Made by a program: the position numbers and the translations under genes. Below the pieces are notes generated by a model. That model ran no database searches and had not been told where the DNA came from. It saw only the letters and a list, made by a program, of their open reading frames with translations. This document shows, one piece after another, positions 35,185 through 45,154 of a stretch of DNA of 64,000 nucleotides. Each line of letters begins with the position of its first letter. Position 1 is the stretch's first letter. The stretch is from positions 1,461,501 to 1,525,500 of the forward strand of contig CP076355.1 in NCBI GenBank assembly GCA_018798825.1, read 5' to 3'. Source of the stretch: Ochrobactrum sp. BTU1. Lineage in GTDB: Bacteria > Pseudomonadota > Alphaproteobacteria > Rhizobiales > Rhizobiaceae.

Positions 35185-36236
35185 AGTTTCGACAACCGGA
35201 ATCTGCGAACAACGAAAATGAAAAATGGTCCGCCAAGCAACATCGAAATGATGCCTGCCGCAACCTCTGAAGGCGCTGCGATCACGCGCCCGATAATGTC
35301 TGCGCCGAGCAATAGAATTGCCGCGAACAGCGCTGAATACGGCAAAATCCAGCGATAGTTTGGCCCCACCACAATCCGTGCAAGATGCGGAGCCACCAGC
35401 CCCACAAATCCTATCGGTCCAGCACCCGCTGTTGCAGCACCAGCAAGAAGCATAACAGAGAGGCAGGACAGGAACCAGGTTCGATAGACGTCCACGCCCA
35501 GTGCGGCACCCAGTTCTTTGCCCAGAGCAAGCGCATTCAAGCGTCCGGCAATCGAGAACGCTGCAATCAATCCGGCAGCGATCGAAACAGCAAGCACCAC
35601 AATGACATCGTATCCCCTCCCCTCGACGGAGCCCGCCGACCAGTGACGAAACTGATCCAAAACAGATGTTGGCGCATTGATGATGAGAATGCCGGTAACA
35701 GAAGCCAGAACGACGGATATTCCAGCCCCAGCCAGCACCAGACGAACGGGGTTCGTCCCCGCGCGCCTTTCCTGCCCCAGCAGGAAAACTGCTACCCCGG
35801 CAAGGCCAGCGCCAACAAAGGCAAACCAGACATATTGTGAGACACTTGTCAGGTTGAATGCCACGATCCCAAGGATGACGGAAACAGCAGCCCCTGCATT
35901 GATACCCAGCAATCCCGGCTCGGCCAGTGGATTGCGGGTCACAGCCTGCATCACGGCACCTGCAACGCCTAGCGCCAGCCCGACCAGAATGGCAATAATG
36001 GTGCGCGGAACCCGCAATTCGCGGATGATCAGATGCTCATTATTTTGAAGATCCGGCAGCCAGAGCGCCTGCACGGTATCGGCAAGCGAGATCGAACGCG
36101 AACCGAGCACGAGGCTTGCGAAGACGGCAAGTAGCAGCACCACAAGTCCCGCAATCAGCCCCCAAAAGCGGCGTTGCCTCTCCGAGATGGAAGAGAACCC
36201 ACGACTTCTCGTTTGTTGAAACAAGCTGGAGATCAT
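35181..36236 (-). CDS. FecCD family iron-chelate ABC permease, first subunit
   Basis: A 351-residue FecCD permease. It has RVPRTIIAILVGLALGVAGAVMQ, NPLAEPGLLGINAGA and GAGPIGFVGLVAPHLARI, all typical. Overlaps the binding-protein stop and the next permease start by four bases each, so the three genes are translationally coupled. Confidence 0.92.
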   Translation of the reverse strand: MISSLFQQTRSRGFSSISERQRRFWGLIAGLVVLLLAVFASLVLGSRSISLADTVQALWLPDLQNNEHLIIRELRVPRTIIAILVGLALGVAGAVMQAVTRNPLAEPGLLGINAGAAVSVILGIVAFNLTSVSQYVWFAFVGAGLAGVAVFLLGQERRAGTNPVRLVLAGAGISVVLASVTGILIINAPTSVLDQFRHWSAGSVEGRGYDVIVVLAVSIAAGLIAAFSIAGRLNALALGKELGAALGVDVYRTWFLSCLSVMLLAGAATAGAGPIGFVGLVAPHLARIVVGPNYRWILPYSALFAAILLLGADIIGRVIAAPSEVAAGIISMLLGGPFFIFVVRRFRLSKL

Positions 36237-37195
36237 TTGCGGAAATGCGGAACGACCATATCGATCATCTGAATGCCAGAATAATAGTCGATGCGGAAGG
36301 ATGTCGGCCCAAGCGAATAGACCCGACTGCCTTTCACGGCATCAAGATTAGCAAGTACCGGGTCGCTTAAAAATGAGCGTACATCGCCATCAAGGCCACG
36401 CAGGAGAAACACACTCTTGCCGGTTACCGCAGCAGAAAGATTCTCATGCGAAATGAAATCGAAATCGGAGCTGCGTGTGACTTGTTTTGTAAGAGCATCC
36501 GGCAAACCAGCGACTTTAAACCCAAGCGCTTCCAGCAATTGTGCTTGTGCACTCGTTTGTTTGCCGATCGAGTAGCTGTTTCCAATATTATAACCGACAA
36601 TCGTCACCGGATCGACAGGCACTTTGATCTCCGCTGCAGCCTTCGCAGCATAATCATCAAAGCGTGCAACGCTTGCGACGACATCATTCTCAAGGCCTGC
36701 GGCCTTACCGAGTTGCTTCGCAATATCCTGCCAGCTCTGATTGGAGTAATTGACCACCATGGTCGGGATGCCTTGCGCGACAAGCTCTGCATACTGGGGC
36801 AGAACGCTGTCCGCACCCGTCGCTGAAACAACAACAAGATCAGGCTCGGCTGCGATAATTGCCTCAATATCGAATTCCAGATTGGAGTAGAGAACCTCTA
36901 CGCCTCGCTCATCCGCCACCTTGGCCCATTGCGAGAAGAAGCCCTTTTCATCGGTCAAAGGGCTCGGCGTGGTTGCCGCACTGGCGACCAACGGCGCATT
37001 GATAGCCAACAGAATACCGGTCAGGCTCGGTGCAGTCGAAACAATCCGCACGGGCTTGGATTTCAGCGTCAGCGCGCCCGAATGATGTTCGATGGTGCGG
37101 GGCCATCCTAAATCTTGCGCAAGCGCGAATTCGAACGTCAAAACCAGCAACGCGAGCATTACCAGAAACTTGAGAACATTCTTACTAAGTGCCAT
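36233..37195 (-). CDS. Iron-chelate ABC transporter substrate-binding protein (FepB/FhuD-like)
   Basis: A 320-residue periplasmic binding protein with a Sec signal peptide (LKFLVMLALLVLTFEFALAQ) and the helical-backbone fold of siderophore-binding proteins (RIVSTAPSLTGILLAI, AEPDLVVVSATGADS). No lipobox cysteine. The start at 37195 (MALSKNV) gives the cleanest signal sequence; MKRLLHP at 37246 is an alternative. Divergent from its ATPase gene, with inverted repeats in between. Confidence 0.88.
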   Translation of the reverse strand: MALSKNVLKFLVMLALLVLTFEFALAQDLGWPRTIEHHSGALTLKSKPVRIVSTAPSLTGILLAINAPLVASAATTPSPLTDEKGFFSQWAKVADERGVEVLYSNLEFDIEAIIAAEPDLVVVSATGADSVLPQYAELVAQGIPTMVVNYSNQSWQDIAKQLGKAAGLENDVVASVARFDDYAAKAAAEIKVPVDPVTIVGYNIGNSYSIGKQTSAQAQLLEALGFKVAGLPDALTKQVTRSSDFDFISHENLSAAVTGKSVFLLRGLDGDVRSFLSDPVLANLDAVKGSRVYSLGPTSFRIDYYSGIQMIDMVVPHFRK

Positions 37196-37268
37196 AGCTG
37201 ATACTTCGTTGCCGCGTGATGCAATTGGATGGAGAAGACGCTTCATAAAACATGATCGCGCTACTCCA

Positions 37269-37297
37269 TATTGCAGAACGCATTCTACAATGCAATA
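37269..37297. promoter_or_regulatory. Inverted repeats in the divergent iron-transport promoter
   Basis: TATTGCA (37269-37275) and TGCAATA (37291-37297) are perfect inverted repeats with a 15-bp spacer; inside, GCATT-CTAC-AATGC (37280-37293) is a second palindrome. The position between divergent binding-protein and ATPase genes suits an iron-responsive operator. The regulator is not identifiable from this alone. Confidence 0.5.
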
Positions 37298-37342
37298 CGG
37301 GACGACAATCCTACCCTGCTGAAGCCCCACCGAGGAGCCACA

Positions 37343-38146
37343 ATGACACACCGCCTTCACGCTGAAGCCGTGACCCTGAAATACGACGAGAGAACGGTTG
37401 CAACCGATCTATCGGTATCTATTCCAGATGCGTCATTCACCGTGATTGTGGGCCCGAATGCCTGTGGGAAATCCACTCTTCTCAGAGCATTGTCGCGATT
37501 GCTCAAGCCCAGTCAGGGGAAGATTATTCTCGACGGCGGCGATATTTCAAGCTTGCCTGCAAAAGAGACCGCCCGACGACTGGGGTTGCTGCCACAAAGT
37601 TCGACTGCACCGGAAGGCATCACCGTTGCAGACTTGGTGGCGCGCGGCCGTTACCCGCATCAGTCATTCTTAAGGCAATGGTCGGAAGCTGATGAGCTGG
37701 CTGTGGCGCAGGCAATGGAAGCGACCCGCGTCACCCCATTAGCAGGAAGACTTGTCGATGAACTCTCCGGCGGCCAGCGTCAGCGCGTATGGATAGCGCT
37801 TGTCCTGGCACAGGAAACACCAATCCTGCTCTTGGATGAGCCGACAACCTATCTCGACATCGCACACCAGATTGAACTGCTTGATCTGCTAGCGCAGCTT
37901 AACCGACAGGGACGAACAATCGTCGCTGTGCTCCATGAACTGAACCACGCCTGTCGTTATGCGACCAACATGATTGCCATGCGCGAGGGCGCGATCATAG
38001 CGCAGGGCAAGCCTTCTGACATCGTCACCGAACAACTGGTCAAAGATGCATTCGGGCTCTCTTCGCTTATCATTCCAGACCCGATATCGGGGACGCCGCT
38101 GATCGTCCCAAAGAGCAGCACTGCCCATATAGAGCCTGCAAAATAG
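37343..38146 (+). CDS. Iron-chelate ABC transporter ATP-binding protein (FepC/FecE-like)
   Basis: A 267-residue ABC ATPase. Walker A GPNACGKST (37-45), signature LSGGQRQRVWIALVLAQ and Walker B ILLLDEPTTYLD are visible, the last typical of siderophore importers. ATG at 37343 follows CGAGGAG. It lies on the plus strand while its permeases and binding protein lie on the minus strand, sharing a 150-bp control region. Confidence 0.93.
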   Translation: MTHRLHAEAVTLKYDERTVATDLSVSIPDASFTVIVGPNACGKSTLLRALSRLLKPSQGKIILDGGDISSLPAKETARRLGLLPQSSTAPEGITVADLVARGRYPHQSFLRQWSEADELAVAQAMEATRVTPLAGRLVDELSGGQRQRVWIALVLAQETPILLLDEPTTYLDIAHQIELLDLLAQLNRQGRTIVAVLHELNHACRYATNMIAMREGAIIAQGKPSDIVTEQLVKDAFGLSSLIIPDPISGTPLIVPKSSTAHIEPAK

Positions 38147-38189
38147 AACAACGGAAGCATGACGCATCATACCCGGTTTCCGAAACGCT

Positions 38190-39008
38190 TTAGCTCTTCG
38201 GCATTTCCAACTTGGTATCAACGATGAGGCCACCTGTTGATTCATTGACAATGCATGCTTCATAAAAAAGCGCACGACGCTCTTCATCCGTGCGCAACTG
38301 GCCAAGATCGGCAACAGTTGTCATCACGCAGACAATCTCGCCTTGAGCATCGAGCACAGGCGAAGCCTGACCCGTCACATTTGACAAGAGATGGCTGGTC
38401 ATCTCAGACCAACGATCTTTTCGTACCTTTTCAAGCAGGGCTTTAGATGGCGGCGTTCCGCGAAAATGTGCAGGTTGTACCTTGCGCGCCCGATCGACAG
38501 TGGCCGTTGGAAGATAGGACTGAAAAATATGACCGCAGGCTGTATTGTCGATCGGCAATGTATCGCCAAGCGCTAGCGGGTTAACGGAGAAATAGGCGCT
38601 GCGATACCAGCGAACCAGCGTCGGCCCTCTGTCAGTCCAGATCGCCACACCACCACTCATCGCATGAGTTTGCGATAAAGCTTTCATGTGTTGTGCAGCG
38701 ATCTCCACCGCATCAACCCGCCGAAGCGCGCCGATGCCGATGCTCAGTGCCGTTGGACCAAGGTCATAAAAACCACTGACCGGATCCTGCTTCGCAAGAC
38801 CTTCCTTTACAAGGCTTTGCAGATAGCGATGCGCTGTCGAGCCGCCGGTTCCAGCACGTTTCGCCACCTCTCCCAGAGGCAGTTCATTCTCGGCATTGGC
38901 GAGAATCTTCAGAAATCGGGCAGCAATTGAAACAGACTGTATCGTGCCAGACCGTTTGTCGCTAACGACCTCCATCTCCTCACCCGCGGATTGACCCTGA
39001 TCTTCCAA
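38190..39008 (-). CDS. IclR family transcriptional regulator
   Basis: A 272-residue regulator with an N-terminal winged helix (SVSIAARFLKILANAENELPLGEVAKRAGTGGSTAHRYLQSLVKEGL) and an IclR effector domain containing the conserved NTACGHIFQSYLP segment. Convergent with the ATPase gene and divergent from the TonB-dependent receptor, so it probably controls the receptor/monooxygenase unit, responding to a small organic effector rather than iron itself. Confidence 0.9.
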   Translation of the reverse strand: MEDQGQSAGEEMEVVSDKRSGTIQSVSIAARFLKILANAENELPLGEVAKRAGTGGSTAHRYLQSLVKEGLAKQDPVSGFYDLGPTALSIGIGALRRVDAVEIAAQHMKALSQTHAMSGGVAIWTDRGPTLVRWYRSAYFSVNPLALGDTLPIDNTACGHIFQSYLPTATVDRARKVQPAHFRGTPPSKALLEKVRKDRWSEMTSHLLSNVTGQASPVLDAQGEIVCVMTTVADLGQLRTDEERRALFYEACIVNESTGGLIVDTKLEMPKS

Positions 39009-39194
39009 ATGTCCTGCCTCCCGATAGATTCACCACTTTCTTTAGCCCGATGGGCACATAAAGTCATGCCTTTCCAGATAGCTAAGCCGACGAAGGCTAC
39101 ACTCAAAATCTGGCGTTGTCCGTCCAACTGCAGAACCTGTTGCGATTTGGCAACAGGCTGAACATGCTTGCAATCATACTGGATTGCGGTATGC

Positions 39195-39211
39195 ATTCCT
39201 TATTGCGGAAT
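39195..39211. promoter_or_regulatory. Inverted repeat upstream of the TonB-dependent receptor
   Basis: ATTCC-TTATTGC-GGAAT (39195-39211), 56 bp before the receptor start in the 258-bp IclR/receptor gap. The words GCATTC and TATTGC(A/G)GAA also occur in the divergent iron-transport promoter near 37270, suggesting a shared operator. Confidence 0.4.
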
Positions 39212-39266
39212 CTATTTTGGAAGCATAACAGAACATGACTTACTCACTCATGTTTTGAGGCGACTC

Positions 39267-41405
39267 ATGATTACCCGCTCCTCCCGCAACTTTTTTTATG
39301 GCGTCAGCGCGTTGACGTTGGCAGCGATCTCAAGCTCATCAACCTTTGCACAAGATGCTGAGGCATCTGGAGGCTCCAAAGGACTGGTGCTCGACACGCT
39401 CGTCATCACCGGCGAAAAAGTAGCGCGTGATATCAAGAACACTGCCTCATCCGTGACCGTGATTACCGCAAAGGAAATCAGTAAGGAAAAGACGGGCGAC
39501 ACCTCTGTATCGGAAGCGGTCCGCGGAACACCCAACGTTGTCTATACCGACACCGTGGGCGCACCCGTTATTCGCGGTCAGGACACGCAGGGCCCAAACA
39601 ATGGCGCGACAGCCTTCTTCTCCGGCACAGTCCCCCGCGCAACAATCAATCTTGACGGCCACTATCTGAATTATAACGAGTTTATCTTCGGCTCCACTTC
39701 CATCTGGGATCTCGACAGCATCGAAGTCTTCCGCGGGCCGCAGACCACATCTCAGGGCGCGAATGCGATTGCCGGTGCGATTGTGGTCAATACCAAAGAC
39801 CCGACATTTGAGCAGGAAGGCGCATATCAGGTCGAGATCGGCAGCTATAAATCCAAGCGCACCTCGATTATGCTGAACAGCCCGCTCTACAAAGACGAGC
39901 TCGCAGGCCGTTTGGCTATCGATTACTCGGGGCGCGACACTTTCATTGATTATGTCAATCCGGGCTTCTACTCTTCTGGAACCGATCAGGATTTCCAGTC
40001 GCTGAACATTCGTTCGAAGTTGCTCTGGCAGCCTGCTGAAATCCCAGGCCTAGAGGCAAAGCTCACCTACTCGTTCAACAAGAGCAATCGCCCGACCTAT
40101 GAAGCGGCGACACCGCTTTACTATGATCTCGACTACAGTGGCGCAACTTTACCCTCTTGGGATCAGCGTACCAATACTGGCATCTTGGATGTCAGTTATG
40201 AATTTGAGAATGGCTTCAAGCTCCACAACCAGACACAGTTCTCAGACTCTTCGGTCAAGCGCAGAGTGGGGGTCGCACATAATGGTGACGCCAATATCGA
40301 CCAGACAAATATCTCGAATGAGACACGCCTCACCTTTGGAGATCAGGAGGACGTCCTGAGCGGTGTCGCTGGTGTTTATTTTGCACATACAAAAACCGAC
40401 GAGCTTCTCGATCTGGTGAATGCTGCCAATAAGGTCGCTGTAAACAATTATATCTCTGAGTTCGACGACAAGAAAACAAATGTTGGCCTGTTTGGCGAAC
40501 TAAGCTGGCGTATGAATGAGCAATGGACATTGACTGGAGGCGCGCGCTTCCAGTACGACAAAATTCAGCGCGATGGTGTTTCAGTCTATGCACTGGACGC
40601 GATTGATTTTGATGAATCCTTCTCTGCTTTCCTGCCTAAAGTATCGCTGGCCTATGCCATCACCCCTGAGCTTACCGTCGGTGGCCTTATAAGCCGCGGC
40701 TACAATCCGGGCGGTGTTTCGCTTTATATGAACACATCCAACCCTGCGACGAGCAAATGGAACAAGTTCGACGAGGAAACACTATGGAACTACGAACTGT
40801 TCACCCGCGCCGCATTCTTGGACAATAAGCTCGTTATAAACGGCAACGTGTTCTACATGGACTTCAAGAATGCCCAGTACAATATTCCTGTTGTCATTTC
40901 TCCCGGGATAACACAGTCATATACCATCAACGCGGAGAAGGCACATGCCTATGGACTTGAACTCGGCGCTGATTACCAGATCCTCGACAATCTGACCCTC
41001 AAGGCAGGCGCAGGTATCATGCGCACGAAAATTGATGAGATTTCGAGCAATCCCGATTATGCGGATAATGAGTTTGCAAAATCGCCGGGCTACATGCTGA
41101 ACTTCGGAGCAAGCTGGAATGTAACCGAAAAATTCAATGTTTCTGGTGATGTGCGCTATATCGACAGCTACTATTCCGATGTCGCGAACACCTCATCCTA
41201 CTGGATCGACGCTTACACAATCGCCAATGCCCGCGTAAGCTACGACTTTAACGAAAAATTCCAGCTCTACGGATTTGTGAAGAATATCTTCAACGAACGT
41301 GTACCGACCGCCAAGCAAGCAACGCGTGGCCTAAGCGGAGCAACGACACAGGCCAGCATGACAATGCCACGCACTTTCGGCATCGGCATCAAGGGCAGCT
41401 TCTGA
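39267..41405 (+). CDS. TonB-dependent outer-membrane receptor (ferric siderophore type)
   Basis: A 712-residue receptor with a signal peptide ending SSTFAQ (about residue 29), a TonB-box-like LDTLVITG near 41, a plug domain (VTVITAKEISKE, IEVFRGPQTTSQGANAIAGAIVV) and a long beta-barrel ending in phenylalanine (GIGIKGSF). It imports iron chelates across the outer membrane. The start at 39267 follows TTGAGG. It is followed by a terminator, then a flavin monooxygenase gene on the same strand. Confidence 0.93.
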   Translation: MITRSSRNFFYGVSALTLAAISSSSTFAQDAEASGGSKGLVLDTLVITGEKVARDIKNTASSVTVITAKEISKEKTGDTSVSEAVRGTPNVVYTDTVGAPVIRGQDTQGPNNGATAFFSGTVPRATINLDGHYLNYNEFIFGSTSIWDLDSIEVFRGPQTTSQGANAIAGAIVVNTKDPTFEQEGAYQVEIGSYKSKRTSIMLNSPLYKDELAGRLAIDYSGRDTFIDYVNPGFYSSGTDQDFQSLNIRSKLLWQPAEIPGLEAKLTYSFNKSNRPTYEAATPLYYDLDYSGATLPSWDQRTNTGILDVSYEFENGFKLHNQTQFSDSSVKRRVGVAHNGDANIDQTNISNETRLTFGDQEDVLSGVAGVYFAHTKTDELLDLVNAANKVAVNNYISEFDDKKTNVGLFGELSWRMNEQWTLTGGARFQYDKIQRDGVSVYALDAIDFDESFSAFLPKVSLAYAITPELTVGGLISRGYNPGGVSLYMNTSNPATSKWNKFDEETLWNYELFTRAAFLDNKLVINGNVFYMDFKNAQYNIPVVISPGITQSYTINAEKAHAYGLELGADYQILDNLTLKAGAGIMRTKIDEISSNPDYADNEFAKSPGYMLNFGASWNVTEKFNVSGDVRYIDSYYSDVANTSSYWIDAYTIANARVSYDFNEKFQLYGFVKNIFNERVPTAKQATRGLSGATTQASMTMPRTFGIGIKGSF

Positions 41406-41424
41406 CCACTTGCGTCAATCAATC

Positions 41425-41452
41425 AAACCGCGAGCTTTCGGCTCGCGGTTTT
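41425..41452 (+). terminator. Terminator after the receptor gene
   Basis: AACCGCGAGC, loop TTTCG, GCTCGCGGTT followed by TTC. Read-through into the monooxygenase gene is possible because the T-tract is short. Confidence 0.75.
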
Positions 41453-41479
41453 CTGCTGAAACACTGACTGGATTTCTTT

Positions 41480-42784
41480 ATGACATCTCGCAAAACGCTC
41501 CACATTGGCATGTCGCTTGCTCCCACCTGGCTCAGCAATGATGGCTGGCGGCATGACAACAGCGATATTGAAGGTGTTTTCGGCTCAGACTTTTACGTCG
41601 ACATTGCGCAACGCGCGGAGGCTGCAAAGCTCGACTTTGTGTTTCGTCCCGATAATCTATTTCTCAACAGCCAGATCATGGAAACCACGCCCGGATTCGC
41701 TAGTCTGGATGCCACATTGCTGATGGCAACGCTTGCGCGCGAAACTTCCAAAATCGGTCTACTCACCACGATTTCTACCACCTTCATGCCACCCTATGCC
41801 GTCGCACGGCAGGTTCTGTCATTGCATCATCTAAGCAACGGGCGTGCAGGATGGAACATCGTGACCGCCCTTGATGGCAATGTGAATTTCGGTCTTGATG
41901 AAATGCCGACATCCGACGAGCGCTATGCGCGAGCAGCAGAGTTTACCGATGTCGTGCAAGCGCTCTGGCAAAGCTTCCCTGGTGACGCTCTCAAGCGTGA
42001 CCGGACTAGCGGCAACTATGCTGACACGGCACGTATCAAACCAATTAATCATGCGGGTGCTTTGTTTAAAGTCAAAGGCCCCCTCAATGTTCCTTCGCTG
42101 GAGAATGTCCCGATCCCACTGGTTCAGGCGGGCGCTTCACCAGCCGGACGCAGTTTCGCAGCATCTGTCGCCGATGCGATTTTCTCGGCAACACCAGATA
42201 TTGATGCAGCGATTAGTCTGCGTAATGACCTGCGCTCTCTGGCGCAATCTCACGGCCGGAATTCCGACGATGTGCGCCTGCTTCCGGGCCTCAGCCTCTA
42301 TCTTGCACCAACGCGTAAAGAGGCGGAAGAGCTTTTCTCCTATACCCACGCGCGCGGCGAGCGCACGCGCAAGATTGCCTATATTCGGGATATGACCGGC
42401 CTTGATCTAACCGATTGGCCAGAAGATCGCCTGATCCGCCCGTCGGACATGCCTCCACCACCAGAAAAAGTACGCAGCAAAACCCACGCGGGATTGCTGC
42501 AGCGCCTTTTGCACAAAGAAACACTCAGCCTTCAAGACCTGCTACGCAGGCCGGAAGTGATCAGCGCCGCCCATTGGCAGATCATTGGCACGGTCGATGA
42601 CGCCGTAGAAGCAATTCAAAAATGGTCTGATGCAAGTGCTATTGATGGTTTCATCACCGCCCCCGGCGGTTCAACCTCATCCATGCGTCTCACCCTTGAC
42701 GAGTTGATGCCAAGGTTGAGCGAAGCAGGCCTTCTCCGCACCGACTATACCGGTGACACATTCGCTCATCACTTGAGCGAATAG
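41480..42784 (+). CDS. LLM-class flavin monooxygenase (NtaA/SnaA/DszA family)
   Basis: A 434-residue FMNH2-dependent monooxygenase of the luciferase-like superfamily. Typical family text includes NGRAGWNIVTALDGN, QAGASPAGRSFAA and an N-terminal FVFRPDNLF. The NtaA branch oxidises nitrilotriacetate, EDTA, sulfur heterocycles or related compounds. Sitting directly after an iron-chelate receptor and an IclR regulator, it may break down the organic part of an imported ferric chelate. No flavin reductase gene is adjacent. Confidence 0.85.
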   Translation: MTSRKTLHIGMSLAPTWLSNDGWRHDNSDIEGVFGSDFYVDIAQRAEAAKLDFVFRPDNLFLNSQIMETTPGFASLDATLLMATLARETSKIGLLTTISTTFMPPYAVARQVLSLHHLSNGRAGWNIVTALDGNVNFGLDEMPTSDERYARAAEFTDVVQALWQSFPGDALKRDRTSGNYADTARIKPINHAGALFKVKGPLNVPSLENVPIPLVQAGASPAGRSFAASVADAIFSATPDIDAAISLRNDLRSLAQSHGRNSDDVRLLPGLSLYLAPTRKEAEELFSYTHARGERTRKIAYIRDMTGLDLTDWPEDRLIRPSDMPPPPEKVRSKTHAGLLQRLLHKETLSLQDLLRRPEVISAAHWQIIGTVDDAVEAIQKWSDASAIDGFITAPGGSTSSMRLTLDELMPRLSEAGLLRTDYTGDTFAHHLSE

Positions 42785-42794
42785 GCTTTGCCGC

Positions 42795-43652
42795 TTACGC
42801 GAAGCTGAAATCGAGACCTATATCGAGGTTGGGCGCACTATGCGTGGTCCAGCCTATTGAGATCAGATCGACACCGCTAGCAGCAACGGCAGCGACAGTT
42901 TCAGGCGTAATCCCACCTGAAGCCTCGGCAATCGCCCGGCCATCGATAATGCTCACTGCCTCGCGCAATTGCGCGGGTGACATATTATCGAGCAATACCG
43001 CATCCACACCCATCGCCATTGCCTCAAGCAACTGCTCCAGTGTGTCGACTTCCACTTCAATCTTGACCATATGACCGGCATTGATCTTGGCGCGGGAGAT
43101 TGCTTCGCCAACACCACCTGCAACTGCGATATGATTATCCTTGATGAGCACTGCATCATAAAGCGCAAAGCGGTGGTTCATGCCGCCTCCTGCCCGCACT
43201 GCATATTTTTGGAAAGCACGCAGCCCGGGCATGGTCTTGCGGGTACAAACGATTGCAGCTTTCGTCCCCGAAACAGCTTTGACCAGATTGGCTGTTGCTG
43301 TCGCTACACCTGAAAGATGGCCCAGAAAATTGAGCGCCGTGCGTTCGGCGGCAAGGATACTGCGCGAAGAACCTGAAACGCGAGCGACCTCTGTGCCAGG
43401 CTGGTGCGAAGTCCCATCGCTGCTCAACCGATCAAAAACAATTGCAGGGTCAACCAATCGAAAAGCAGTTTCAGCCACGTCCAATCCAGCGATCACGCCC
43501 GGCTGCCGGAGGCTGAAGACCATTGTCGAGCGATGATCGGCAGGCACGACTGCATTGCTCGTGATATCACCTGCCAATCCAAGGTCTTCAAGAAGGGTCG
43601 CGCGTACCAAAGGTTCGACAATCAAAGGCGAAAGGCGCGGGAGGTCCATCAT
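42795..43652 (-). CDS. nadC: Nicotinate-nucleotide pyrophosphorylase (carboxylating)
   Basis: A 285-residue quinolinate phosphoribosyltransferase. It has LLEDLGLAGDITSNAVV near the N-terminus, CTRKTMPGLRAFQKYAVRAGGG and the DAVLIKDNHI segment, all family signatures. It converts quinolinate to nicotinate mononucleotide. Its start overlaps the nadB stop (ATGA). Last gene of nadABC. Confidence 0.96.
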   Translation of the reverse strand: MMDLPRLSPLIVEPLVRATLLEDLGLAGDITSNAVVPADHRSTMVFSLRQPGVIAGLDVAETAFRLVDPAIVFDRLSSDGTSHQPGTEVARVSGSSRSILAAERTALNFLGHLSGVATATANLVKAVSGTKAAIVCTRKTMPGLRAFQKYAVRAGGGMNHRFALYDAVLIKDNHIAVAGGVGEAISRAKINAGHMVKIEVEVDTLEQLLEAMAMGVDAVLLDNMSPAQLREAVSIIDGRAIAEASGGITPETVAAVAASGVDLISIGWTTHSAPNLDIGLDFSFA

Positions 43653-45154
43653 GCGATCCTCGATAATGGTTGGGATGTTGCAATTTCGCGTGCGAGCGCA
43701 AAAGCCTGTTCGAAGGTGTGAAAGCTGCGCTGAGCCCGCTCATGCTTGCTGTGGTAATCCGTGCGTGCATGACTACCGCGAGACTCCTTGCGCTCGAATG
43801 CAGCAACACTCATCACCAACGCCACAGCCGCCGCATCATTTGTGTTCGCAAGCCTAAGCAACGGGGCAATCGCCGTGCGCAGTTCATGTCCGCTGCGTAA
43901 CAGACCAAGTGCACGCGAGACAATTGGGCGAACGGCGGAAGCATCGCTTGATAGCGGTGCTGTCGTTGATGCAAGCAATGGTACTGACACTTTCGGCTCT
44001 TTAGCGATGGCACGACCCACCCGCAAACCCATGACAGCCGCTTCTAGAAGCGAATTGCTTGCGAGGCGGTTTGCACCGTGAAGTCCGGTACAAGCGGCTT
44101 CCCCCACGGCCCACAACCCCGGCAGACTGGTGCGACCATCAGGGTCGGACGCCACCCCGCCCATATGATAATGGGCGGCAGGCTTCACCGGAATAAGATC
44201 GCAAGATGGATCAATACCATGCCGCCTCAAGAGCGCATCAATAGCCGGAAACCGCGATGCAAAGCGATTGCCCAGAGAAGCTCTTGCATCAAGAAAAACG
44301 TTCCTGCCATGTGCAAGCTGTTCTCCAATCGCACGCGCAACAACGTCGCGTGGAGCAAGCTCTTGTCCATGCACGTTCTGCATAAAACGGTGACCGCGAT
44401 CATCGATGAGGATTGCACCCTCACCGCGTACCGCCTCGCTGATCAGAGACAATCGCTGCGATGGAACAGCCAACGCGGTCGGATGAAACTGCACGAATTC
44501 CATATCTGCCAAAATAGCACCCGCACGACCGGCAAGAGCCGCCCCTTGCCCAAGATTATCAGGCGGCGTGGTCGTTGCCTCATACAAACCGCCCGCGCCA
44601 CCTGTGGCCAATACAACCGCACAGCCTGCGACTGGCCCCTCTCCTTCGAGCTCCACTCCGCAGATCCGCTGTTCATGCGTGATAAGACGCTGCGCCTTTT
44701 TATTCTCTCGCACGGTGATCGATGGCGTGGCGAGAATTCTGGCAATGAGTGCGCGCATGATACCTGCACCTGTCGCATCCCCATCGACATGGACAATGCG
44801 ATGCCTTCCATGGGCAGCCTCCAACCCCAGAGAATAAGCCCCATCTGACCTGCGGTCGAAAAATACGCCGTAGCGTTCAAGCGACGCAATCGCTTGGGGC
44901 GCCGCCTCAATAATGTGCGTTGCCACGCGCGTATCGCAAAGACCGTCGCCTGCCGCCAGCGTATCGGCAATATGCAGAGCTGCGCTATCATCTTCACCAA
45001 GGGCCACTGCAATACCACCCTGCGCCAACGGGCTGGACCCAGCCAAGCCAAGGGGTCCCGCAGTCACCAGCAACACCGGGTAAGGCGCAAGTGAAAGCGC
45101 GGTCATCAGGCCTGCAAGGCCGCTGCCGATCACGATTACAGGAGCGATACTCAT
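43649..45154 (-). CDS. nadB: L-aspartate oxidase
   Basis: A 501-residue FAD enzyme that oxidises aspartate to iminoaspartate. The FAD loop [13 protein letters not shown] is near residue 8, with [19 protein letters not shown] and [22 protein letters not shown] as family landmarks. Overlaps the nadA stop and nadC start by four bases each. Confidence 0.96.
   Translation of the reverse strand: MSIAPVIVIGSGLAGLMTALSLAPYPVLLVTAGPLGLAGSSPLAQGGIAVALGEDDSAALHIADTLAAGDGLCDTRVATHIIEAAPQAIASLERYGVFFDRRSDGAYSLGLEAAHGRHRIVHVDGDATGAGIMRALIARILATPSITVRENKKAQRLITHEQRICGVELEGEGPVAGCAVVLATGGAGGLYEATTTPPDNLGQGAALAGRAGAILADMEFVQFHPTALAVPSQRLSLISEAVRGEGAILIDDRGHRFMQNVHGQELAPRDVVARAIGEQLAHGRNVFLDARASLGNRFASRFPAIDALLRRHGIDPSCDLIPVKPAAHYHMGGVASDPDGRTSLPGLWAVGEAACTGLHGANRLASNSLLEAAVMGLRVGRAIAKEPKVSVPLLASTTAPLSSDASAVRPIVSRALGLLRSGHELRTAIAPLLRLANTNDAAAVALVMSVAAFERKESRGSHARTDYHSKHERAQRSFHTFEQAFALAREIATSQPLSRIA

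Noticed and set aside
44078..44848. Plus-strand ORF opposite nadB
   Set aside because: Antisense to nadB and full of basic, cysteine-rich shadow composition.
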